19,448 nucleotides of DNA from Conidiobolus incongruus B7586. Lineage: Eukaryota; Entomophthoromycota; Entomophthoromycetes; Entomophthorales; Conidiobolaceae. Numbering within the stretch: position 1 is the first letter of the stretch; every line of letters starts with the position of its first letter. The stretch spans positions 1-19,448 of the forward strand of contig JNEM01015943.1 of the NCBI GenBank assembly GCA_000697335.1. Reading direction: 5' to 3'. Below the pieces are notes generated by a model, which saw nothing but the letters and a program-made list of their open reading frames with translations, searched no databases and had not been told where the DNA came from. Of this stretch, positions 11,903 to 19,448 are shown one piece after another. The position numbers and the translations under genes were made by a program.

Positions 11903-12125
11903 CACTAACCTGCAAAAGTGAGTCATAAAATCAAAAACACCTATATTTTTACTAATAACTTGATTAATATTTAATGAAATAGACCTAAATTAAATAATTA
12001 AAATCTATTATATTTATTAGTTATATATATCATTAAATGATGATATTTAGCTATTAATTAGTTAAAATATAAACCCTTAAATTTTACCTACAGTGAGTTA
12101 TAAATTTGTAGGTTTTTGGTGATAA
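11903..12125. repeat. Left IR/DR end of the Tc1 element
   Basis: The outer direct repeat contains GTGAGTCATAAA at 11918-11929, and the inner one contains GTGAGTTATAAA at 12093-12104, 175 bases apart. The inner motif is followed by TTTGTAGGTTTTTGGTGATAA. These are candidate transposase-binding sites by analogy with other IR/DR Tc1 elements. Confidence 0.75.
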
Positions 12126-12132
12126 AAAAAAA

Positions 12133-13149
12133 TTAAAACCTAGTGTATCTACCTTTAGCTTTTCTAACTTCTTTAAGTTTGTGGGGTAAAAAATCAACTA
12201 ACTTCTTACACTAAGAAGGGTTAATCTTGTTCTATGCTTCTTAAACATATTTTTAAAGTTGATCTAAATTTTTTACTGGGGGGAAAGCTTTAATAGCTTT
12301 TTTTAACTGATCCTAAAGGTATTTAATTAGATTAAAGTTAGGAGATTAAAGAAGCTACTTCATAACTATTATCTTGTTATTTTTAAGCTATTTGGTAGTA
12401 GAAGCTGTAGTATAGCAAGAGGTATTATCTTGCTAGAAAATAACATTAGATTTGTTTAACCTATATTATTCAATGGTTTTTTTCAATTCATTGTTTAGAA
12501 TACTTTAGTATATCTCAGTATTAATTCCCCTATTAACTTTACAAAGATACCCTACACCTAAAGACAACATATATCCCCAAATAATAATTAACCTACTATT
12601 ATACTTTTAGGTAAAATTAACATAATAGTCACAAAATAATTCTACATCTTTTCTAAAGTATCTAGCTTTTTTATTAGATCCACTAAGGTATATTTTTGTT
12701 TCATCAAACTAAATAACCTTACTCTAATTAGTTTTAGTTTAACATTAGTGGTGACATTTAAACTTTTACCTAGTTTTACAGTGGGATTTCTTTAATTGGG
12801 GGTATTTTTTCTTGAGGTGTAAGTGGTATCTATGCTAATATAAAGCATGTATAATAGTATCAGTGCTAACTAATATTCTTATATAGTTTCACAGTTCCTG
12901 CTATATTTCTACAGTAATACTATATTTGCTTGTACTAACTAACCTATAGATATACTTCTTATTATGTTCATCTATAATCCTAGTATACTTAAGTTTAAGT
13001 TTAAATGTTTCTTTATTGTTATTCTTAACAACCTTAGCTATAATAAACTAGCTAACACTAGTAATTCTAGTGATATCACAAGTTGATTTACCTTCTTTAT
13101 AAAGTTAATTAATATACAAGTGGATTTTTTTAGAGAGGGATTTAGGTAT
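12133..13149 (-). pseudogene. Tc1-family transposase (DD34E), decayed by point changes only
   Basis: A single minus-strand frame of 338 codons plus a terminal TAA (12133-12135), a full-length Tc1 size, runs with no frameshift. It starts at 13149 with IPKSLSKK, where ATA stands in place of ATG. The N-terminal HTH begins LYKEGKSTCDITR. The first catalytic Asp is residue 149 (FDETKIYL). The second Asp is residue 241 (QDNTSCY). The third acidic position, residue 276 in SPNFNLIK, is Lys (AAA) where the family has Glu (SPDLNPIE), at the right spacing of 34. About 22 premature stops occur, all but one TAA/TAG, at Trp or Gln positions such as the residue before QDN and the one before SPNFN. Start loss, Glu-to-Lys and most stops all fit C-to-T at CpA on one or other strand. 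It is inactive. Confidence 0.85.
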
Positions 13150-13190
13150 AATAATACTAATAAAAAAAATTTAGTATATCTGTAAAATAT

Positions 13191-13678
13191 TATATAAAAT
13201 AATAGCAAAGAGAGAAAAAAGATATGGTTATATATTGTTAAATATATCCCCTTATCTCAAAAACCTGCAAATTTATAACTCACCTTAGTTAAATATTAAG
13301 GGTTAATATTTTTGCTAATAGTTTACTAAATATATCTAAATATATTTATTTATTATTAAATAATATACCTTAATTATATATTATAGTTTCAAATAATCTA
13401 ATATATACAATTGTTTTAGTTATTAATTAAAATATATATAAAATAATAGCAAAGAGAGAAAAAAGATATGGTTATATATTGTTAAATATATCCCCTTATC
13501 TCAAAAACCTGCAAATTTATAACTCACCTTAGTTAAATATTAAGGGTTAATATTTTTGCTAATAGTTTACTAAATATATCTAAATATATTTATTTATTAT
13601 TAAATAATATACCTTAATTATATATTATAGTTTCAAATAATCTAATATATACAATTGTTTTAGTTATTAATTAAAATA
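13191..13678. repeat. Perfect tandem duplication, 244-bp unit, two copies
   Basis: Unit 1 is 13191-13434 and unit 2 is 13435-13678. Compared base by base by eye I find no difference. The unit covers the inner IR/DR motif and the adjoining transposon end. The perfect identity contrasts with the heavy decay around it, implying a late duplication or an assembly join error. Confidence 0.9.
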
Positions 13679-13719
13679 TATATATTTTTGATTTTATGAC
13701 TCACTTTTGTAGGTTAGTA
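13253..13719. repeat. Right IR/DR end of the Tc1 element, with the inner repeat duplicated
   Basis: On the minus strand the outer motif GTGAGTCATAAA lies at 13704-13693, and the inner motif GTGAGTTATAAA lies at 13527-13516, 177 bases inward, mirroring the left end. A further copy of the inner motif at 13283-13272 is produced by the 244-bp tandem duplication, so this end has three binding-site-like cores instead of two. Confidence 0.75.
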
Positions 13720-14110
13720 TATTATTTATTAAAATAAACACTATTATATATATTATTTTTAAATTTATTAAATTAGAAATAAAATCTTTTTTTGTATTAA
13801 AATAATAAATTTAATAATAAATATTAATTTTAAATAAAAAGTTTATAAAAATGATTCATAGGATTAAATTAATATAAAAATTTATAATTTAATTTATTAA
13901 TATCAAAAAGATCCTTAATAATTAAGTTCTAATTTAAATATATTTCAAATTTATTTTAAATTTTTAATGATTTATATTTATTATAATAAGATAATTATAA
14001 ATAAGTATACATAATCTGCAAATAGCAATATTTTAAATAATATGTATATATATCAATTTATTTATTAATATAGATTAACAATATATTTGAAAAATAAAAT
14101 AAAAGGTTTG

Positions 14111-15130
14111 GTATTTTTTCTTATAAAATTAATATCAATAACTCAAAAAAATATATTGAATTTATATTTCAAAATTATACTTAAATATTAAATATATATT
14201 TAAGAATTAATATAATTTAAAACTTTAATTGATATTTTTTTCAAACTATATTTTAATATACTCAATTTCCTAATAATCCAGATATTTTAATATATATACA
14301 ATTCATAATAAATAATTATTAATTATTTGATGATATTTGTATATTTTTTAATTAAAAATTCTATAATGTTATTTAACCACAGAAATCTGTTAATTAAATT
14401 TTTTTATTTAATTAATATATTATATTTATCATAAATATTTTCTAATTTGTCTTTTGAAATATGTAATAATTCTAACAAAAATAACCAGTGTGTGATTTTA
14501 TTTAACCAAATATTAAGGCATATTTAAAAAAAAACCTTTAGCAAAAATAAGAGTGAATATGATATCAAGCTTAATATATCATGAAATCATTATATTACAT
14601 ATATCTTGCACTAAATATAACTAATTTTTTTTAGAATTGATTTATCAATTTTTGTTGTATATTAAATAATTTCAAAATATTATATGTTTTTACAGAATTA
14701 AATTTAATATTAGATTAAAGAATTAAAATTTTGAATATTAATTCTAATCTAAGTTTTTTTGAATAAAATTGGTGATTATTTTTTTCTTATCTATGGTAAT
14801 AGTTCAAATTTATCAAAAGGGGTGTTTATTTTTTTGTCTAATTATTCAACTAAAATTCCATTATAATAATAATCATCCTGTTTTCAATAAACAAAATTAT
14901 TAAATTTAACAAAAATTTCTATGAACTATTCTTAGTAGAATATTTTAAACTTATGACCGTAACAAATTTAATTCTAATTTTATAAAAATTATAATTTATA
15001 ATGATTATTAATTCAAATACAGTTTCCAAACCCAAATAATTCTTCACATATAACCAATTGAATTGAATTGGTATATTCGGGAATATTTAATTGTTACTAA
15101 TTATAGTAGATATGTCAATATTATATCAAT
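14111..15130. other. AT-rich spacer with one imperfect palindrome
   Basis: No supported gene. An imperfect inverted repeat lies at 14710-14752: TTAGATTAAAGAATTAA at 14710-14726 opposite TTAATTCTAATCTAA at 14738-14752, with an 11-base loop and a T-run after it. It may be chance in this composition. CpA is common here, as expected of single-copy DNA. Confidence 0.45.
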
Positions 15131-15990
15131 TTAATCAAAACAATAGAAAATTATTGAGCTACTGTTACAATGGGAAGATGAATAGAGAAATATACTGCCT
15201 AAAGGTAAGAGTGGATGATTTGGCAAGTTAAGAAAAATGATGTCAAATTGATCTGTTAAATTATTCATTTGTAACTTGATTGCATCATGTGAGAAAGTAT
15301 TTTGTATTTTCGGATATTTAAGCAAATAATAATTATTAACTTTACTCAAATAGTATTTAGATCTGATAAAATTTAATGGAATTCCACAAATCTATTTTCA
15401 ATTATATCATAATTGATATGTTTTGGTATCTACAGAATGAGAAAATATTGAAAATAATAATTTAAACAAAAAATTCACGATTATCACTTCAAACCTTGAG
15501 TTCCAAATAAATAAATGATTTTAAATAGCAATTGAGATAATGTTTGAATAGAGCATGAATAAATGCTATTTTAGTATCTATGATGGTTAGGATCATCGAA
15601 TAGTCAGATGTAAATTTGTGGAATATTTTCCAGCTCCAAATTGTTATGGTTATAATATAAACTCGAAGTTTTGAAGTATTTTAAAATTATACAATTGCAT
15701 CTAGTTCAAAAATATTAAATAAATTATGCTGCTGGTGAGTGAAATAAGACAGTAAATTATTCATTGAATTATACAATGGGTTGAGTATTAATATCATTAT
15801 AAAACTTAAATATTTATATGCTTTTTGATATAGTATGAACTAAAATAATTGCAAATAACTAAAATCTTGAGGAAATGATATCTACACCTTGACTCACTCG
15901 AATTTTATCTGCATATGCATTATACGAAGGATCAATATTAAGTTTTTCAATGAAAAACTTGGCAAAATTCGATAATATTTTTATATACTA
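15131..15990 (-). pseudogene. Possible relic of a decayed host gene, family unknown
   Basis: On the minus strand several short stretches look more protein-like than the surrounding AT spacer: one near 15970-15860 (FIEKLNIDPSYNAYADKIR), one from 15764 (MNNLLSYFTHQQHNLFNIFE), and a 72-codon open stretch at 15349-15131 starting MSKVNNYYLLKYPKIQ. They lie in different frames with stops between them, so no intact gene can be drawn. Introns or frameshifts could explain this, as could chance. I recognise no family; a fungal transcription-factor-like remnant crossed my mind but is not supported. Confidence 0.2.
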
Positions 15991-16086
15991 TTATTTGTAA
16001 ATCTAAATATTTTGCTTATAAATGACAATAGAATTATCATGTTTTCCTCTCAATATTGATAGTATTATCAATTAATAATATAAACT

Positions 16087-16521
16087 TTGAATAGTTTTAT
16101 AAAATATTTAGAATTTTATTACCTTCAAAATGGTCGAATATTATTGCAATATATGGAATTACAAAATTTGATACTAATATGTTCAAACTCTAAATCAAAG
16201 TTTAGTAATATTTTCAATAATTTTATATATAATCAAATTGATGATATAATTTTATATCAAAGTTCAATTATACAGATATCATAAAATATAATAAAAAAGT
16301 TTCCAATGTTATATAATATATTATCATCTATTTATTGGATAAGTGAAATGATACAAAATTTAAACAAAACTAATTCAAATAAATTTATTTCTTTCAATAC
16401 TATATCTTTTGAAATTATATGTTATACAATTCAATTTCTGCTTGCTATTAGACATTCGATATACATAATCAATATTCCTGCTCTAAAATCAAGTAAATAT
16501 TTTGACTTGGTTACAATTTAA
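16087..16521 (+). other. Two short same-frame open stretches (65 and 71 codons), doubtful
   Basis: Open stretches at 16087-16284 and 16306-16521 lie in the same frame with one stop between them. Composition is rich in Ile, Asn, Tyr, Phe and Leu, as expected from translating AT-rich DNA. No motif, signal peptide or known domain is seen. They could be a remnant of a gene ending near 16521 or pure chance. Confidence 0.15.
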
Positions 16522-16758
16522 CTGTAAAAATATTATTGAATTATTATAATGGTTTGTTTTTTGTAGTAAATAAATGCAAATTACCATTAATGAATTAAGC
16601 ATACCAATTTAATATAATTTAATATTGAATTTCTATTAAAATAAATAAATCGGGCTAATATTATTAATATGTAATAAATTTGATATTAGTCCAAGTGAAT
16701 AAAATTTACCCATCATTAAATCCATTCTGATCTATGTGAATGAAAATTAATTATAGAA
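16522..16758. other. Spacer upstream of the second ADH gene
   Basis: I see nothing convincing here beyond AT-rich single-copy-type sequence leading into the promoter of the gene at 16867. Confidence 0.5.
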
Positions 16759-16866
16759 ATTGGTTTCATTTCGAATACTTAATACAAAGGTTGAGAATTA
16801 GTATATAAAGTGTCTTGAATATGATTTTGTACGATGACAAATTAATTTAAATAATAATTATTAAAA
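16759..16866 (+). promoter_or_regulatory. Core promoter of the second ADH gene (CCAAT and TATA boxes)
   Basis: A consensus TATA box, TATATAAAG, lies at 16802-16810, 57 bases before the ATG. An inverted CCAAT (ATTGG) lies at 16759-16763. The start context AAAA-ATG has A at -3 to -1, the preferred fungal form. The short leader, strong TATA box and C-ending codons of the gene together suggest strong expression. Confidence 0.6.
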
Positions 16867-17919
16867 ATGACTCAAGGAAAATTCGATGAAATCAAAGCTT
16901 GGGCTTGTCATGGTAAAGATGAAAAGTTAGTTCCTTATACTTACAAGGCTAGACCCCTTGGTGAAAATGATGTTGAAATTGAAATCTCCCACTGTGGTAT
17001 CTGTGGTAGTGATATTCACACCTTGGATAGTGGTTGGGGTCCTTCCGATTATCCCGTCGTTGTTGGTCATGAAATCATTGGTACGGTCACTGCTGCTGGT
17101 GACAAAGTTTCTCATCTCAAGGTAGGTGATCGTGTTGGTGTTGGTGCTCAAGTTGGTGCTTGCTTGAAAAAAGATTGTGAACAATGCTCCACTAACAACG
17201 ACCCTCACTGTCCCGAGATGGTGTTTACCTATAACGACAGATGGGGAGACAACGAAAAGTCATATGGTGGTTATGCTGAAGCTGTCCGTGTCCAAAGCAA
17301 CTATGCCTTCAAGATCCCTGAAGCTATTCCATCTGAATATGCTGCTCCTTTGATGTGTGCAGGTGTTACCGTCTTTGCCCCAATGATCAGACATAACATT
17401 CAAAAGGGTGATGCTGTTGGTATTATTGGTATTGGTGGATTAGGTCATTTAGCCCTGCAATTCGCCAGCAAGCTCGGTGCTGAAGTATATGCTTTATCCA
17501 GATCCGAAAGCAAGAAGGAAAAATGCATGAAGTTAGGAGCTTCTCACTTCATCAATACATCCGATCCTGAGCAAGTCAAGAGCATTCAAAACAAGCTCAA
17601 ATTTTTGATCGTTACTAGCAATGCTGAGAACGCCCCTTGGGATATGTATGGTACTTTCATGAAAGTTCATAGCAAAATTATTCTCCTTGCAATTCCAGAA
17701 ACCCCTGTTAATATGAACGCAGGTCTTATTGTAACCAAAGCCATTTCTTTGACTGGTTCCCTTATTGGATCCATTCATGATATTGAACAAACTTTAGACT
17801 TTGCTGCTAAAAACGCTATTCGCCCCTTGATTCAAGAATTCCCTATGTCTCAAGCCAATGAAGGTGTTCAATATGTTAGAGATGGTAAGGTTAGATACAG
17901 AGTTGTTCTTAAGAACTAA
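16867..17919 (+). CDS. Zinc-dependent NADP(H)-type alcohol dehydrogenase (ADH6/CAD-like), copy 2
   Basis: A 350-residue paralogue of the gene at 9359, aligned end to end without gaps (253 of 350 identical by my count). All key residues are kept: catalytic zinc Cys46, His68, Glu69 and Cys164; relay Ser48 and His51; structural Cys99, 104, 107 and 115; GIGGLG at 188-193; and the NADP-type Ser211-Arg212-Ser213 with Lys216. It differs at residues 267-269, where the usual Pro-Gly-Gly loop of MDR enzymes reads Val-His-Ser, and in the substrate-pocket regions around 108-120 and 261-290. Codon choice is shifted to C-ending codons (eight TCC Ser codons against three in copy 1), which with the clear TATA box suggests the more highly expressed copy. 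Intronless, cytosolic, with the start fixed by homology. The substrate is not identifiable from sequence. Confidence 0.95.
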   Translation: MTQGKFDEIKAWACHGKDEKLVPYTYKARPLGENDVEIEISHCGICGSDIHTLDSGWGPSDYPVVVGHEIIGTVTAAGDKVSHLKVGDRVGVGAQVGACLKKDCEQCSTNNDPHCPEMVFTYNDRWGDNEKSYGGYAEAVRVQSNYAFKIPEAIPSEYAAPLMCAGVTVFAPMIRHNIQKGDAVGIIGIGGLGHLALQFASKLGAEVYALSRSESKKEKCMKLGASHFINTSDPEQVKSIQNKLKFLIVTSNAENAPWDMYGTFMKVHSKIILLAIPETPVNMNAGLIVTKAISLTGSLIGSIHDIEQTLDFAAKNAIRPLIQEFPMSQANEGVQYVRDGKVRYRVVLKN

Positions 17920-17952
17920 ATCCTTTAAAATTGTACTTTAAATATTTATTAC

Positions 17953-17958
17953 AATAAA
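17953..17958 (+). terminator. Possible polyadenylation signal (AATAAA) of ADH copy 2
   Basis: AATAAA lies 34 bases after the stop, almost the same distance as in copy 1 (37). It is suggestive only, given the base composition. Confidence 0.35.
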
Positions 17959-18065
17959 CAGAAGCTTCCTCAAAATACTTTTTGGTGTTCATAAATCAGA
18001 TCTAATAACATTACTTTATGATATTAATATTAATAATTGTATTTTTTTTCTTTTGATAATTGATA

Positions 18066-18100
<35 letters not shown>

Positions 18101-18334
18101 ACTACAATCATTTATTGATATCAAATAAAATATATAAATATTAAATATAATTTTTATTGATATGAATCAACAATAATTAAAGCCACAAAAAAATTATTAT
18201 TTTTATTATATTTTATTTTAAAAAAATAAAATTTATATAACTTTATAGATATAATGGTTTTTAATTTTAAATTCAATATAAATATATATATATATATATA
18301 TATGAAATTTTCATATTAAATATTACCTTAAATT
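17959..18334. other. Spacer with (TA)n microsatellites
   Basis: Simple TA repeats occupy about 18069-18097 (29 bases) and 18282-18303 (22 bases). Nothing else can be supported before the mariner end near 18335. Confidence 0.6.
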
Positions 18335-19448
18335 TGAAATAACAGAAAATTTTTTAATTTCTGATTTTTCAAATATATTATTAATTTGAAATAAATAAAT
18401 ATATACAAAGTTAATAGGAAATTATATATTTTTAATATATATATATTTATATATAATATAATTTTTTTGATTAAAAAATTAACTTTTTAAAATTAGTTGT
18501 TTAATTTAATTATGCTTAAACTAAATAGTAATCATCAAAAGTCTTTTATTTTAATATTAGTAAAATTTAACTATAATCCTTTTAAAATCATTTAAAATTT
18601 ACAAGTAGTTTTTAATAATAAAGTATTATTTAAATCAACAATTTATTACTAGGTAAATTATTTTAAAGTTAAGAGAGAAATTGTTTAAAACCTGTTAAAG
18701 TTTAAAAAATTAACTTCAACTATTACTCTATTAACTATTAATAAAGTAAAAAAATATATTAAAAAAAACTTTTTTATTTTAATTAAAGAATTATCTAAAC
18801 ATTTTAATATTATTTATATAATTGTTTTATATATATTAAAGTTTAAACTCAAATTAATAAATAAAAATATAAAATAGGTATCTTATAATTTAACTAAAGA
18901 TGAAAAAAAGTTAGAATAGTTATTGTTAAATAAAACCTACTAAAATATTACTAAAATCTTAAACTTTTATAATGAATAATTATAATTAATGAATCTTAAA
19001 TTTTTATTTATAATCTTTTATTTAAACACAAATCAAAATGTTAAATTAAGTTAAATTAACCCCCTCTATAAATTTTTTTAAATAAGTATTTTATTAATAA
19101 ATAAATTTTAATTATTATAATAGATTATAATAGTATATGCTACTTTTATTTAGTTTTTAAAAGAAAATTAATTAATAGTAAACTTTATATTATTTTTTTT
19201 AAATAAATATATTTTTAATTAGTATTCTCAATATAATTTAAGAAAATATATTATTTTACATAATAATTATAAAATATATAAATCTAAAGTTATAAAGAAC
19301 ATTTTAATTAAAAAACTAAATAAACTACTATATTTAGTATACTCTTTAAATTATAATTTATATAATTATAATTATTTTAATTAAAAAACTAGCTTATAAT
19401 AAAGAAAATTTCAACAAAAAAATTTAATTAGTTTGTGAAAAATTAAAT
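18335..19448 (+). mobile_element. Mariner DNA transposon, copy C, running off the window
   Basis: From about 18335 the sequence aligns with copy A almost without gaps. The 5' terminal block (TTTCTGATTTTTCAAATATATTA, 18358-18380) is followed by the ATTAAAAAATTAACTTTTTAAAATTAG leader, then the transposase relic to about 19433. The window ends before the 3' terminal repeat. It is more A/T-shifted than copy A: many C and G positions of A are T and A here. Confidence 0.8.
18602..19433 (+). pseudogene. Mariner transposase (copy C), heavily decayed
   Basis: Collinear with the relic at 5165-5998 (832 against 834 bases). Counterparts of the KRET-like block (near 18671), the HTH helix (near 18780-18820), the WVPHxLT-type motif (near 18878), the DES first-Asp segment (near 18988) and the HDN segment (near 19259) can be picked out, but stops are denser and at least two of the three catalytic Asp codons now read Asn (AAT). 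It is non-functional. Confidence 0.7.

Larger units (their letters stand above)
11903..13719 (-). mobile_element. Tc1-type (DD34E) DNA transposon with IR/DR ends, element E
   Basis: The ends are inverted repeats: 11903 reads CACTAACCTGCAAAAGTGAG, and the complement from 13719 reads TACTAACCTACAAAAGTGAG. They differ only by C-to-T at CpA and G-to-A at TpG. TA dinucleotides at 11901-11902 and 13720-13721 fit the Tc1/mariner target duplication. Each end has a second, inner copy of the GTGAGTYATAAA core about 175 bases inward, the IR/DR design known from Tc1-like elements such as Sleeping Beauty. The interior encodes one minus-strand transposase. Without a 244-bp internal duplication the element would be 1573 bp. 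It sits inside mariner copy D, so it arrived later, and it is visibly less AT-shifted than D. Confidence 0.85.
11285..14110 (-). mobile_element. Mariner DNA transposon, copy D, split by a Tc1 insertion
   Basis: The left part (about 11285-11902) aligns with the left part of copy B. It shows the family tip block AATAACTTTTTGCCATATT (11287-11305), then AAGCTTCTAATATTTAAAAAAT and the GGTTCTAATTTAATAAATATATT stretch corresponding to the transposase C-terminus on the minus strand. After the Tc1 element (11903-13719), sequence from about 13720 continues the same alignment toward the mariner 5' end, including an AAAGATCCTTAATAATTAAG stretch near 13905 and a terminal-like ATATATTTGAAAAAT near 14085. 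Excluding the insert, the copy is about 1.0 kb. The transposase is heavily decayed. The right boundary is uncertain by about 30 bases. Confidence 0.65.

Noticed and set aside
5165-13149. A non-standard genetic code in which TAA/TAG encode Gln or Trp
   Set aside because: The in-frame TAA/TAG fall at both Gln and Trp positions. The two intact ADH genes use only CAA/CAG and TGG for these residues and end in TAA. Mutation at CpA explains the data better.
13191-13678. CRISPR or satellite array
   Set aside because: There are only two long identical units with no spacers, fully explained as a tandem duplication within a transposon end.
11903-13719. Two separate nested transposons instead of one IR/DR element
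   Set aside because: The inner and outer motifs are near-identical and the spacing is the same at both ends (175 and 177 bases) once the 244-bp duplication is allowed for, so one element is the simpler reading. It is not fully excluded.
16927-17790. Minus-strand open frames inside the second ADH gene (16927-17208, 17533-17790)
   Set aside because: Antisense readings of a conserved coding region, without homology or promoter evidence.
18069-18303. Replication origin or centromere signal in the (TA)n runs
   Set aside because: Simple TA repeats are expected in DNA of this composition, and no accompanying motif supports a specific role.
1-19448. Mitochondrial or plasmid DNA, suggested by the extreme AT content
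   Set aside because: Nuclear-type ADH genes with TATA boxes, a chromodomain retroelement and Tc1/mariner elements point to a nuclear chromosome. No mitochondrial genes or tRNAs are seen.

Overview
The window looks like gene-poor, very AT-rich nuclear DNA of a fungus. Two intact, intronless alcohol dehydrogenase genes of the zinc-dependent medium-chain (MDR) family, closest in layout to the fungal NADP(H)-preferring ADH6 / cinnamyl-alcohol-dehydrogenase group, are the only convincing working genes. The exact lineage cannot be read from the sequence. The short intronless genes, extreme AT spacers and protein style would suit an AT-rich fungus, possibly an early-diverging one, but this is inference.

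Layout. 1-6981: a broken chromodomain-bearing Ty3/Gypsy retroelement (chromovirus), with both LTRs and relics of reverse transcriptase, RNase H, integrase and chromodomain. A mariner DNA transposon (copy A, about 4908-6088) sits between the integrase and chromodomain parts. About 6985-8178: a second mariner copy (B) of the same family, in reverse orientation, directly against the 3' LTR. About 8180-9358: ordinary AT-rich spacer. 9359-10411: first ADH gene. 10412-11284: spacer. About 11285-14110: a third mariner (D, minus strand), split by a Tc1-type DD34E transposon (E, 11903-13719). E has doubled terminal repeats (an IR/DR arrangement) and a perfect 244-bp tandem duplication at one end. About 14110-16866: spacer with faint traces of decayed reading frames. 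16867-17919: second ADH gene, with a good TATA box. About 18335 to the window end: a fourth mariner copy (C).

How it fits together. The two ADH proteins are both 350 residues, align without gaps and are about 72% identical, so they are old tandem duplicates now separated by about 6.4 kb of spacer and transposons. Both keep all zinc ligands and the NADP-type SRS motif, but codon use differs.

The most telling signal is mutational. The transposons are nearly stripped of CpA while CpT is kept, and their reading frames stay in phase but are interrupted by TAA/TAG where Gln or Trp is expected. Unique spacers and the ADH genes lack this bias. This is what repeat-induced point mutation (RIP), or a similar CpA-directed C-to-T process, leaves behind. 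I see no intact new multi-gene system here. The notable items are the RIP-like signature, the nested transposons, the IR/DR Tc1 element and the diverging ADH pair.
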